Below, piece by piece: positions 24,814 to 32,948 of a stretch of DNA of 64,000 nt. The notes under the pieces were generated by a model. That model was not told where the DNA came from. It worked only from the letters and a program-made list of their open reading frames with translations, and searched no databases. This DNA comes from Salipiger pentaromativorans (GTDB taxonomy: Bacteria > Pseudomonadota > Alphaproteobacteria > Rhodobacterales > Rhodobacteraceae), in assembly GCF_024721115.1 (NCBI RefSeq), contig NZ_JAMDHK010000001.1:584678-648677 (forward strand), given 5' to 3'. Position 1 is the stretch's first letter. Each line of letters opens with the position of its first letter. Made by a program: the position numbers and the translations under genes.

Positions 24814-26253
24814 ATGACCGGTTCCATGACCCTTTCCGCCACCCCCGCGCCGCAGCGGCGCATGGTGATCTCGATCTGCCTTGCCGCGATGGTTCTGCCG
24901 ATGACCTTTGCCGGAGGCGCCATCGCCACCCCCGATCTCGGACGCGATTTCGACCAGAGCGGCGCCCTGCTGTTCTGGGTGGTGAATGGCTTCATGCTGG
25001 TGTTCGGCGCCCTGCCGCTGGTCGCCGGCGCCCTTGCCGACCGTCTTGGGCGGCGGCGGGTCTTCCGCTTCGGGCTGACGGGTTTCGTGATCAGCGGCCT
25101 GCTCCTGCCGCTGTCCCCGTCCCTTCTGATCGTCGATCTTCTGCGCGGGATCCAGGGGCTCTTTGCGGCGGCGACGCTGGCCGGCGGCACCGCCCTTCTG
25201 GCGCAGATCCCCGAGGAAGAGCGCCGCCGCAAGGCGTTCTCGATGATCGGGGCGACCTTCGGCTTCGGGCTGGCCTTCGGCCCGGTGATCGCGGGGCTTG
25301 CCCTCGAGGCGGGCGGCTGGCGGGCGGTGTTCGTTCTGGCCTCGGCGCTGGCCGCCGCCGCGCTCGCCACCGGCGCCGGCGCCCTTCCCGAAAGCCGCAG
25401 CCCCGCCGCCCTGCCCTTCGACATCGCCGGCGCCGCGCTGTTCGCAAGCCTGCTCGCAGCGCTGACGGCCTGGGCGGTGCTGCTGCCGGCGCGCGGCCCG
25501 GCCGACCCGCTGGAGATCGGCCTGCTCGCCCTGACCGGGCTCTGCCTGCTGGGATTCGTGCGGCAGGAAAAGCGCCATGCCGCGCCGATGTTCGACCTGT
25601 CCTTGCTGGACGACCCCGCCTTCCTCGGCGTGCAGACACTGCCGGTGGCGACCTGTTTCGGCTTTGTCTCGCTGCTGGTGATCGTGCCGCTGCAACTGAT
25701 CGGCGCGGGATATTCCGAGCTGGAGGCGGGGCTGATCTCCATGGCCCTGGCGGCGCCGGTCTTTCTGATCCCCGCCCTGCTGACGCGCTTTCCCGCGAGC
25801 GACCGCCGCCGTCTGGTGACGCTGGGGCTGGGTCTGGCGGCGCTCGGGCTGGTCTGTCTCGCCTTCACCCCTTTCGCCGGCCCCCTGCCCCCGCTTCTGC
25901 TGGCGCTCGCCATGATCGGCGGTGGCATCGGGCTGCCCTGGGGGCTGATGGACGGGCTCGCCGTCGAGATCGCCCCACGCGACAAGGCCGGTGTCGCGAC
26001 GGGGATGTTCTCGACCGTGCGGGTCGCCTCGGAGGGCATCGTTCTGGCACTGGTCTCGGCGCTCTATGCCGGGCTGATCGCGGCCCTCGCCGGAGTTCCC
26101 GACGAGACGGCGACCGCAATCGTGTCGGGCGGCACGGTCGCCCCGGCGCTGCGGCCCGCGGTCGAGGCCGCTTGCCGGGTGCTGTTCCTCTGCCTCGCCG
26201 CGCTGACCCTGCTGTCGTCCGCCATCATCTCGCGGCGGTTGCGAGGCAAATAG
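24814..26253 (+). CDS. MFS transporter, multidrug-efflux type
   Basis: 479-aa inner-membrane transporter of the major facilitator superfamily, probably the 14-segment drug:H+ antiporter type. The segment 2-3 loop motif is visible as GALADRLGRRRVFRFG (about 65-80), and RGIQGLFAAATLAGG contains the conserved segment 4 Arg. The ATG at 24814 has AGGAG upstream; the longer frame to 24733 lacks one. It is controlled probably by the divergent LysR gene. The drug or metabolite exported is unknown. Confidence 0.83.
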   Translation: MTGSMTLSATPAPQRRMVISICLAAMVLPMTFAGGAIATPDLGRDFDQSGALLFWVVNGFMLVFGALPLVAGALADRLGRRRVFRFGLTGFVISGLLLPLSPSLLIVDLLRGIQGLFAAATLAGGTALLAQIPEEERRRKAFSMIGATFGFGLAFGPVIAGLALEAGGWRAVFVLASALAAAALATGAGALPESRSPAALPFDIAGAALFASLLAALTAWAVLLPARGPADPLEIGLLALTGLCLLGFVRQEKRHAAPMFDLSLLDDPAFLGVQTLPVATCFGFVSLLVIVPLQLIGAGYSELEAGLISMALAAPVFLIPALLTRFPASDRRRLVTLGLGLAALGLVCLAFTPFAGPLPPLLLALAMIGGGIGLPWGLMDGLAVEIAPRDKAGVATGMFSTVRVASEGIVLALVSALYAGLIAALAGVPDETATAIVSGGTVAPALRPAVEAACRVLFLCLAALTLLSSAIISRRLRGK

Positions 26254-26286
26254 ACCGGCCATGCCCTCCCGCCGTCGCGAGGACGT

Positions 26287-27168
26287 TCAAGCGGTCTTGG
26301 CCAAGGTCTTCTTCAGCCAGGTGATGACAGCTTGCGCCTGCGGGCGCACCGGGCCGGCGGGGGTCACCGCATAGTAGGTGACCGAAAACGGCGAGGGCAG
26401 AGGCACTCTGCAGAGCGCGCCCGACGCGAGATCGTCGCGAACCAGCACTTCCGGTGCAAACGACACCCCCAAGCCCTGGCGGGCCAGCGGCAGTTGCAGA
26501 AACGGAACGCCAATATCGACGTTCTTCAGCCGCTGCGTGTCGAGACCGAAAGCCTTCATCGTCTCTTCCTCGAACGGAACGCCTGCCGACCAGATCCAGG
26601 GCAATTGATCGGGCGGTCCCATGTGGTCGGTGACCAGAGACGGTGCCCCGACAGCGATGATCTCGCTTTCCAGAAGCGGTTCCGCCGCAAGGCCGGGCCA
26701 GTCCGGGGCGCCGGTCGCCGCCCGTATGGCGAAATCGAAGCCCAGCGAAACGATGTCCACCGTATCTTGCGACGGCAGGATCGAAACCTGAATGTCCGGG
26801 TGCAGCCGCCAGAACTCGTGCAGCCTGGGGATGATCACCGCCTGAGAGATATAGACCGTCGCGGCGATCTGAACCGGCGATCGGCCCTGATCTTCCCGCA
26901 ATGCGCCGACCCCTGCCGCGATGGTCCCGAACCCGTCGGTCAGGTGCTGCGCCAGCCGCGCCCCCGCGTCGGTGAGAACGACGCTCCGGCCCGACCGTCT
27001 GACCAGCGCCACGCCAAGATCAGCCTCCAGGGACCGGACCCTCTGAGCGATTGCCGCATGCGTGACATTGAGCTCCCGCGCGGCCGAAGCGAAGCTGCCG
27101 CTGCGGGCGGTCAGTTCGAAGGCACGCAACGAGGCGAGGGAGGGCAACGTCTTCCAGTCTGGCTCCAA
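26287..27168 (-). CDS. LysR-family regulator, GcvA-like
   Basis: 293-aa LysR protein. The N-terminal LPSLASLRAFELTARSGSFASAARELNVTHAAIAQRVRSLE helix-turn-helix resembles GcvA and AmpR-type regulators, with a periplasmic-binding-protein-like effector domain after. The start appears to be TTG at 27168: no in-frame ATG exists before the upstream stop, and GAGGT sits six bases ahead. The probable autoregulatory palindrome at 27171-27187 overlaps this ribosome site. It is divergent from a small ORF and a VOC enzyme, its likely targets. Confidence 0.85.
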   Translation of the reverse strand: MEPDWKTLPSLASLRAFELTARSGSFASAARELNVTHAAIAQRVRSLEADLGVALVRRSGRSVVLTDAGARLAQHLTDGFGTIAAGVGALREDQGRSPVQIAATVYISQAVIIPRLHEFWRLHPDIQVSILPSQDTVDIVSLGFDFAIRAATGAPDWPGLAAEPLLESEIIAVGAPSLVTDHMGPPDQLPWIWSAGVPFEEETMKAFGLDTQRLKNVDIGVPFLQLPLARQGLGVSFAPEVLVRDDLASGALCRVPLPSPFSVTYYAVTPAGPVRPQAQAVITWLKKTLAKTA

Positions 27169-27170
27169 TA

Positions 27171-27187
27171 TGATACCTCATGTATCA
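27171..27187. promoter_or_regulatory. LysR-type operator overlapping the regulator's own ribosome site
   Basis: TGATAC (27171-27176), CTCAT, GTATCA (27182-27187): a perfect 6-bp inverted repeat two bases before the TTG start of the LysR gene. A further half-site GTATCA lies at 27229-27234 in the same divergent region. Inferred operator. Confidence 0.5.
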
Positions 27188-27266
27188 CTCCGATATTTTA
27201 GTTTCTTAGCATGAGTGAACAAAAAAGGGTATCAGCTGGATATGTGAAAAACAGGAGCGTCTCAAA

Positions 27267-27482
27267 ATGATGCTGAATCTATCTCCAGATCTGATCCGGG
27301 CCTTTGCTGAGTTCACCCCTGACGGACGCGCCACCGACCGGAACAGAGAGAGACTTGAAAGATACCGTCAATCCTTGAACGACCGCCCGGCGCCCGCTCG
27401 GGGACCGGGAAAGGCGCCCCTTGCCGCCGGGGTGCTGGCATCGCCCCGTGCCTGGCTGCGCCAGAAGACGGCACCGGCGTAA
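27267..27482 (+). CDS. Small hypothetical protein
   Basis: 71-aa open frame beginning MMLNLSPDLIRAFAEFTPDG with AGGAG eight bases upstream, preceded by AT-rich promoter-like sequence and read away from the LysR gene. The first half is helical and charged (RATDRNRERLERYRQSL), the second Pro/Ala-rich. I do not recognise a family. It may be a real target of the regulator or a leader ORF before the VOC gene 160 bases on. Confidence 0.45.
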   Translation: MMLNLSPDLIRAFAEFTPDGRATDRNRERLERYRQSLNDRPAPARGPGKAPLAAGVLASPRAWLRQKTAPA

Positions 27483-27642
27483 GCGTGCCATACCGGGCCG
27501 GACTCGATTTGCTCGGAGGGCCGCTGCGACAACGGCCTTCATGGAGAAGACATCCCCCGGTCTGAGGGCCGCCCGACGCAGATTTCAGAAAGCCCGCCCA
27601 AGGAGGCCCACCGGGCCAGATGACAGAGACAGGAGACACGCC

Positions 27643-28125
27643 ATGATCCAAAGAGACTTCCAGGTCCGCGCGCTTGGGGAAATCGCCATCCGATGCGTCG
27701 ATTTCGATGCGATGGTCGCCTTCTACCGTGATGTGATCGGGCTCGCACCGCTCAATGACACGGAGAGCGGCCCGATTGCCTTCTTCCGTCTCGGCGAAAG
27801 TTTCGGTGGGCACACTGCCGTTCTGGCGCTGTTTCATCATGACATCGCGGCGGCGGGCCGGACCCGCGGAAGCGCAACGCCGCCACGGACCGGCGCCGGA
27901 TCATCGCTGCACCACATTGCGTTCAGCCTGCCCTGGGATGAGCAGGACGCGGTGATCGCTTGGTATGAGCAGCTTGGCCGGGACCATACTGTCGAATATT
28001 TCGACTGGGTCGGCTGGCGCGGCATCTTCACCTTCGATCCCGACGGCAACACCGTTGAACTCGTCGCGAAAGACCCGCACTGGACCGGCCCGTCCGAGAC
28101 ACCGTCCGAACGGCCCGCCCGGTAA
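27643..28125 (+). CDS. VOC-family (glyoxalase/bleomycin resistance/dioxygenase) protein
   Basis: 160-aa cytosolic metalloenzyme-type protein of the vicinal oxygen chelate fold: two beta-alpha-beta-beta-beta modules, the first around IAIRCVDFDAMVAFYRDVIGL, the second around LHHIAFSLPWDE and ending FTFDPDGNTVELV with the conserved metal-ligand Glu. AGGAGA precedes the ATG at 27643. The substrate cannot be named; lyases, dioxygenases and binding proteins share the fold. It lies downstream of the small ORF and divergent from the LysR regulator. Confidence 0.8.
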   Translation: MIQRDFQVRALGEIAIRCVDFDAMVAFYRDVIGLAPLNDTESGPIAFFRLGESFGGHTAVLALFHHDIAAAGRTRGSATPPRTGAGSSLHHIAFSLPWDEQDAVIAWYEQLGRDHTVEYFDWVGWRGIFTFDPDGNTVELVAKDPHWTGPSETPSERPAR

Positions 28126-28214
28126 CCCAAACAATCGCCATTCGAGCAGTTCCCGGCACCGGAACGTCTGCTCAGGGCCACGCCATAGCCATTGCGACCG
28201 GCGACGGGCAAACG

Positions 28215-28250
28215 AACGGCCTCGGAGGTTCCCCCGAGGCCGTTTCTTCA
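28215..28250 (+). terminator. Rho-independent terminator after the VOC gene
   Basis: AACGGCCTCGG (28215-28225), loop AGGTTCCC, CCGAGGCCGTT (28234-28244), then TTCTTC. A perfect 11-bp stem 90 bases after the VOC stop. Confidence 0.75.
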
Positions 28251-28318
28251 GAGCAGCCGACGAAATGGCCGTCTAGCCCTGCCGCATGGCTCGCTACAAA
28301 CTGACGGTCAGCCCACAC

Positions 28319-30604
28319 TCACCCGCATTTCGAATGACCGCAGCTCGCGCAGGTCATGCAGCCCTCGACCATGCGCATCTCGTATTGCCCGCAGGACGGG
28401 CAGGCCTTACCGCGCGGCGTGTCGAGATTCACCACCTGCGCCTGCGGATCGGATTTCAACCCCATCCCCTCGCCCTCCAGGAAGCCGGTCGCCACGAGGT
28501 GACGCTCGATCACCCCGCCAATGGCCGCCAGGATCGAGGGGATATACTTGCCCTGCATCCAGGCACCGCCACGCGGGTCGAACACCGCCTTCAGCTCCTC
28601 GACCACAAAGCTCACATCGCCGCCGCGCCGGAACACCGCCGAAATCATCCGGGTCAGCGCCACGGTCCAGGCGTAATGCTCCATGTTCTTGGAATTGATG
28701 AAGATCTCGAAGGGCCGCCGGTGCCCGCCCACCACGATGTCGTTGATGGTCAGATAGATGGCGTGCTCGCTGTCGGGCCATTTCAGCTTATAGGTCTGCC
28801 CCTCCAGCGCCTGCGGCCGGTCCAGAGGTTCGGACATATAGACCACCTCGGCCCCCTGCCCCGCCTCGACAGCCAGGCGCGGCGTCTCGGCCGGGGTCTT
28901 CTCTTCCTTCTCGGACACCGAGAGAACCGAGCCGGTCACCTCGTTGGGCCGATAGGTGGTGCAGCCTTTGCAGCAGGTCTCGAAGGCTTCCATATAGACC
29001 GACTTGAACGCCTCGAAAGAGATGTCCTCGGGGCAGTTGATCGTCTTGGAGATCGAGCTGTCGATCCATTTCTGCGCCGCCGCCTGCATCCGCACGTGAT
29101 CGAGCGGCGCCAGCGTCTGGGCGTTGACGAAATACTCCGGCAGCTCGGCATCGCCCTTCAGGTCGCGCCACATCTGCACCGCGTAATCCACCACCTCTTC
29201 CTCGGTCCGGGTGCCGTCCTTTTGCAGCACCTTGCGGGTATAGGCATAGGCAAAGACCGGCTCGATGCCTGACGACACATTGCCCGCGTAAAGCGAGATC
29301 GTGCCCGTGGGCGCGATTGAGGTCAGCAGCGCGTTCCGGATGCCGTGGCTGCGGATCGCGTCGCGCACATCCTCGTCCATCTGCATCATGTTGCCAGAAG
29401 CCAGGTATTGCTCCGCATCGAAAAGCGGGAAGGCGCCTTTCTCCTTCGCCAGTTCGACGCTCGCCAGATAGGCGGCGCGCGCAATGCGCTTCAGCCAGCG
29501 CTCGGTCTGCGCGGCGGCCTCTTCGGAGCCGTAGCGCAGCCCCTTCATCAGCAGCGCATCGGCAAGCCCGGTGACCCCCAGCCCGATGCGGCGCTTGTTG
29601 CGCGCCTCGGCAAACTGCGCCTCGAGCGGGAACCGCGAGGCATCGACCACATTGTCCATCATGCGCACGGCGGTGGCGACCAGCCTGTCGAGCTCGTCCT
29701 CCTCGATATGCGCCGCCTCATCGAAGGGCGCCTTCACCAGCCGCGCAAGGTTGATCGAGCCCAGAAGGCAGGCGCCATAGGGCGGCAGCGGCTGCTCGCC
29801 GCAGGGGTTCGTCGCGGCGATCTGTTCCACATAGTTGAGATTGTTGGCCGCGTTGATCCGGTCGATGAAGATCACCCCCGGCTCGGCGTAATCATAGGTC
29901 GCCCGCATGATGCGGTTCCACAGATCGCGCGCCTGCACCGTGTGATAGACCTTGCCGTCGAATTGCAGGTCCCAGGAGGCATCGGCCTTCACCGCCTCCA
30001 TGAAGGCATCGGTGACCAGTACCGAGAGGTTGAACATGCGCAGCCGCGCGCTGTCGGCCTTGGCACCGATGAACTGCTCGATATCCGGGTGATCGCAGCG
30101 CATGGTGGCCATCATTGCGCCCCGGCGCGAGCCCGCGCTCATGATGGTGCGGCACATGGCGTCCCAGACATCCATGAATGACAATGGCCCCGAGGCATCC
30201 GCCGCCACCCCGTGCACCGTGGCGCCCTTGGGCCGGATGGTCGAGAAATCGTATCCGATGCCGCCGCCCTGCTGCATCGTCAGCGCGGCCTCCTTCAGCA
30301 TCTCGAAGATGCCGCCCATATTGTCGGGGATTGTGCCCATCACAAAGCAGTTGAAGAGCGTCACCGAACGCGCCGTGCCCGCCCCTGCCGTGATCCGGCC
30401 CGCCGGCAGGTATTTGAAATCTTCCAGCGCCGCATAGAACCTGTCTTCCCAAAGCGCCGGCTCTTTCTCAACCGAAGCGAGCGACCGCGCGATCCGCCGC
30501 CAGCTGTCCTCGACGGTCACGTCGATGGGCGTGCCATCCGCTTCCTTGAAGCGGTATTTCATATCCCAGATCTGTTCGGCGATGGGCGCGGCAAAGCGGG
30601 TCAT
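28319..30604 (-). CDS. nrdJ: Class II (adenosylcobalamin-dependent) ribonucleotide reductase
   Basis: 761-aa enzyme that makes deoxynucleotides using adenosylcobalamin, independent of oxygen. The active-site Cys is in ATNPCGEQPLPPYGA, the finger-loop region is present, and the C-terminus carries CPSCGQYEM...CMTCASCGHSKC, the zinc/thioredoxin-reducible cysteines. The start is set at 30604 because AGGAGA lies about ten bases ahead; the ATG seven codons upstream would put that ribosome site inside the gene. It appears to be the only reductase in the window; its repressor NrdR is at 54411. The leader contains an intrinsic-terminator-like hairpin. Confidence 0.95.
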   Translation of the reverse strand: MTRFAAPIAEQIWDMKYRFKEADGTPIDVTVEDSWRRIARSLASVEKEPALWEDRFYAALEDFKYLPAGRITAGAGTARSVTLFNCFVMGTIPDNMGGIFEMLKEAALTMQQGGGIGYDFSTIRPKGATVHGVAADASGPLSFMDVWDAMCRTIMSAGSRRGAMMATMRCDHPDIEQFIGAKADSARLRMFNLSVLVTDAFMEAVKADASWDLQFDGKVYHTVQARDLWNRIMRATYDYAEPGVIFIDRINAANNLNYVEQIAATNPCGEQPLPPYGACLLGSINLARLVKAPFDEAAHIEEDELDRLVATAVRMMDNVVDASRFPLEAQFAEARNKRRIGLGVTGLADALLMKGLRYGSEEAAAQTERWLKRIARAAYLASVELAKEKGAFPLFDAEQYLASGNMMQMDEDVRDAIRSHGIRNALLTSIAPTGTISLYAGNVSSGIEPVFAYAYTRKVLQKDGTRTEEEVVDYAVQMWRDLKGDAELPEYFVNAQTLAPLDHVRMQAAAQKWIDSSISKTINCPEDISFEAFKSVYMEAFETCCKGCTTYRPNEVTGSVLSVSEKEEKTPAETPRLAVEAGQGAEVVYMSEPLDRPQALEGQTYKLKWPDSEHAIYLTINDIVVGGHRRPFEIFINSKNMEHYAWTVALTRMISAVFRRGGDVSFVVEELKAVFDPRGGAWMQGKYIPSILAAIGGVIERHLVATGFLEGEGMGLKSDPQAQVVNLDTPRGKACPSCGQYEMRMVEGCMTCASCGHSKCG

Positions 30605-30628
30605 GGGGCGCTGTTCTCCTGACATGAC

Positions 30629-30655
30629 AAAAAAAGCCGGGCGATTCCCGGCTTT
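30629..30655 (-). terminator. Terminator-like hairpin in the nrdJ leader
   Basis: On the minus strand AAAGCCGGG, loop AATCG, CCCGGCTTT and a run of seven T end 25 bases upstream of the nrdJ start. A 9-bp GC stem with a T-run is textbook intrinsic terminator, but the only gene in this orientation downstream is nrdJ and none lies upstream. It may therefore attenuate nrdJ or stabilise the 5' end of its mRNA. Confidence 0.65.
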
Positions 30656-30666
30656 GATGGAGAAAG

Positions 30667-30695
30667 AGTGTACGCCAGAGACCCGCGAACCACAA
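30667..30695 (-). promoter_or_regulatory. Likely sigma-70 promoter of nrdJ
   Basis: Minus strand TTGTGG (30695-30690), 17 bases, TACACT (30672-30667). Transcription would start near 30660, a few bases before the terminator-like hairpin. A partial NrdR-box-like ACAATATCT lies upstream at about 30723-30731. Inferred. Confidence 0.45.
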
Positions 30696-30752
30696 CAGCT
30701 TGAAGCCCGCGCTCAGCCCCCTACAATATCTGAGCGCCCTGTGGAGGACTCA

Positions 30753-31184
30753 GTGGATAAGCTCACCCATCTCATCAAGCTCAGCGTCGGCACCGAGAGC
30801 GTCGAAAGCCTCGCCGCCTGGCAGGCCACCCGCGCGGCGCAGACCGGGGACGGGCTGCCCTGCCATGTGACGCGGATGTTTCCCCGCCGCGAGGCCGAGG
30901 TGCTGAACGGCGGCAGCATCTACTGGGTGTTCCAGGGGCTGGTGCAATGCCGCCAGCGCATTCTCCGGCTCGACCGGGTGACCGGCAGCGACGGCATCGA
31001 CCGCTGTGCGATCGTGCTGGATCCCGCGCTGATCCGCGTCGCCCCCGCGCCGCGCCGCCCGTTCCAGGGCTGGCGCTACCTCGCCCCGCAGGACGCGCCG
31101 CCCGATCTCTCCGAGACCCGCCAGAGCGAGGATACCCTGCCGCCGGAGCTGGCGGGCGCGCTGGCCGAGATCGGCGTGCTCTGA
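30753..31184 (+). CDS. DUF1489 family protein
   Basis: 143-aa cytosolic protein matching the alphaproteobacterial DUF1489 family: HLIKLSVGTESVESLAAWQ start, RMFPRREAEVLNGGSIYWVFQGLVQCRQ, and a PRRPFQGWRYL block near the end. It starts at GTG 30753 with GGAGGA upstream. Function unknown. It is divergent from nrdJ with under 150 bases between the two starts. Confidence 0.85.
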   Translation: MDKLTHLIKLSVGTESVESLAAWQATRAAQTGDGLPCHVTRMFPRREAEVLNGGSIYWVFQGLVQCRQRILRLDRVTGSDGIDRCAIVLDPALIRVAPAPRRPFQGWRYLAPQDAPPDLSETRQSEDTLPPELAGALAEIGVL

Positions 31185-31203
31185 CGCTGGCCGTCCGGCG
31201 CCC

Positions 31204-31707
31204 CTACCGCCCCGCCCCGCGCAACAGATACCACAGATAGGCCGGCAGCTCGCGCAGCGCCGCCCTAAGTTGGCTACGCAACCGCGCGCCCCTCAGCGAA
31301 GGCGCCGTCCCGCACGCCACCAGCCCCGCACGCCGCGCCACCAGCAGCGCCCTTGGCAGATGGTAAAGATCCGTCACGACCACCACCTCCCGCGCGCCCA
31401 GCTCCGCCAGCACCGGCAGGGCGAAGCGGATGTTCTCCTCCGTCGTGACCGAACGATCCTCAAGAAACACCGCCGTCTCCGGCACCCCGGCACCCGTGCA
31501 CAGCGCCGCAATCACCTCGGCCTCCGTCGGCGGATACCGCCCGAGCCCGCCACAGCCGACAACCGTCCGCACCGCCCCCTGCCGCCACAGCTCGGCCGCC
31601 TTCAGCGCCCGCCGCCGCAGCGTCGGCGAGGGCTCGCCCCCCGGCCAGACCGCCGCGCCCAGCACCAGTGCAACAGGCCGCCGCTCCTCCGAGACCTCCG
31701 GTTCCAC
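31204..31707 (-). CDS. YdcF/ElyC-family (DUF218) protein
   Basis: 167-aa protein of the DUF218 fold: ALVLGAAVWPGGEPSPTLRRRALKAAEL, a GGLG turn, TEAEVI, the conserved DRSVTTEENIRFA and VVVTDLYHLPRALLVARRAGL. Members such as SanA, ElyC and YdcF act in envelope integrity or bind AdoMet. GTG 31707 is preferred, with AGGGG upstream; a TTG at 31737 would place a dispersed motif inside the gene. There is no N-terminal membrane segment, unlike ElyC. Precise function unknown. Confidence 0.7.
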   Translation of the reverse strand: MEPEVSEERRPVALVLGAAVWPGGEPSPTLRRRALKAAELWRQGAVRTVVGCGGLGRYPPTEAEVIAALCTGAGVPETAVFLEDRSVTTEENIRFALPVLAELGAREVVVVTDLYHLPRALLVARRAGLVACGTAPSLRGARLRSQLRAALRELPAYLWYLLRGAGR

Positions 31708-31721
31708 GCCCAAACCCCTGT

Positions 31722-31744
31722 CTTCTTCTCTTTCCAAATACGCA
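31722..31744. repeat. Dispersed bipartite motif, copy 2
   Basis: CTTCTTCTCTT and AAATACGCA with a three-base gap, base for base identical to 136-158. It lies just upstream of the leftward YdcF-like gene. Confidence 0.7.
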
Positions 31745-31823
31745 AAAAAACCGACCGCCCAAACGGCGACACCGCCCGCGCTTGCGCGCCGACGGTGCCA
31801 CAGGTCTCACATGAAAACGAGGT

Positions 31824-32894
31824 TCAGTTCGGAATGTCGCCCGTCACGCCCTCGACGTAAAAGCTCATGCCCGCCAGCGTGCCGTCATCGGCCACCTCGC
31901 CCTCGGCCAGCCAGGCCGAGCCGTCCTGCTTGTTCAGCGGGCCGGTGAAAGGATGATAGGCGCCCGAGGCGATGTCTTCCTTCATCTGGGTGACGGTGGC
32001 CACGACGTCATCGGGGATCGGTCCGGTGAACTCGCCGATGCCCACCATGCCGGCGCCGATGCCGTCCCAGGTGTTCACGCTCTCCCAGCTGCCGTCGATC
32101 ACCGCCTGCACGCGCTCGATGTAATAGGGCGCCCAGTCGTCGATGATCGACGAGATGCGCGGCTCGGGCTTGTACTCCTCCATGTCGGCGGCCTGACCGA
32201 AGCCATAGGCACCGGCCTTTTCCAGCACCGCCAGAGGCGCGGTGGAGTCCGTATGCGCCAGCACCACATCCGCGCCCTGATCGAGCAGCGCCTGGGTGGC
32301 GTCGGCCTCTTTCGCCGGATCGAACCAGGTCGAGATCCAGACCACCGCGATCTCCACATCCGGGTTCGCCTTCTTGGCGTGGATGTAGGACGAGTTGATG
32401 CCCCGGATCACTTCGGGGATCGGGAAGGAGGCGATATAGCCGATCTTGTTGGTCTTGGTCATCGCCCCGGCCAGATAGCCGGTGATCGCGCGGCCCTCGT
32501 AGAAGCGCGCGGAATAGACCGAGACGTTCGGCGCCTGCTTGTAGCCGGTGGCGTGCTCGAATTTCACATCCGGGAACTTGGCCGCGACGTTGATCGTCGG
32601 GTCCATGTAGCCGAAGGAGGTGGTGAAGATCAGATCGGCGCCGGACAGCGCCATCTGGGTCAGCACGCGCTCGGCATCCGCACCCTCGGGCACCGATTCC
32701 TGTTCGATGAGCTCGATCGCGTCGCCGAAATGCTCTTTCATCTTCATCGCGGATTCATGGTGGTGCTGCGACCAGCCGCCATCGTTCACCGGGCCCACAT
32801 AGACAAAGCCGATCTTCGGCACGTCCTGGGCAAAACCGGCGCCCGCCGCAAGGCTCAGCGCGGCGGCCGAAGCCAGAAGGGTTCTGCGTTTCAT
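31824..32894 (-). CDS. BMP-family ABC transporter substrate-binding protein (nucleoside/purine)
   Basis: 356-aa periplasmic protein with a signal peptide (about 1-22, MKRRTLLASAAALSLAAG). It has the BMP/PnrA family pattern: KIGFVYVGPVNDGGWSQHH, DLIFTTSFGYMDP, EGRAITGYLAGAMTKTNKIGYIASF and VVLAHTDSTAP. Such proteins bind purine nucleosides and bases. It is the last gene of a set with two permeases and a double ATPase, 54 bases after the first permease, and downstream of xdhABC in the same direction, which supports a purine substrate. Confidence 0.88.
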   Translation of the reverse strand: MKRRTLLASAAALSLAAGAGFAQDVPKIGFVYVGPVNDGGWSQHHHESAMKMKEHFGDAIELIEQESVPEGADAERVLTQMALSGADLIFTTSFGYMDPTINVAAKFPDVKFEHATGYKQAPNVSVYSARFYEGRAITGYLAGAMTKTNKIGYIASFPIPEVIRGINSSYIHAKKANPDVEIAVVWISTWFDPAKEADATQALLDQGADVVLAHTDSTAPLAVLEKAGAYGFGQAADMEEYKPEPRISSIIDDWAPYYIERVQAVIDGSWESVNTWDGIGAGMVGIGEFTGPIPDDVVATVTQMKEDIASGAYHPFTGPLNKQDGSAWLAEGEVADDGTLAGMSFYVEGVTGDIPN

Positions 32895-32948
32895 AGTACT
32901 CGGTCTCCCTGTCTTTCTGTACTGTTTATAGCTGTTTGAACGGCCCCG

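Noticed and set aside
30600..30900. Cobalamin riboswitch expected before a B12-dependent reductase
   Set aside because: Looked for a B12 box and the long aptamer on the nrdJ strand; the gap to the divergent gene is under 150 bases and no such element is seen.
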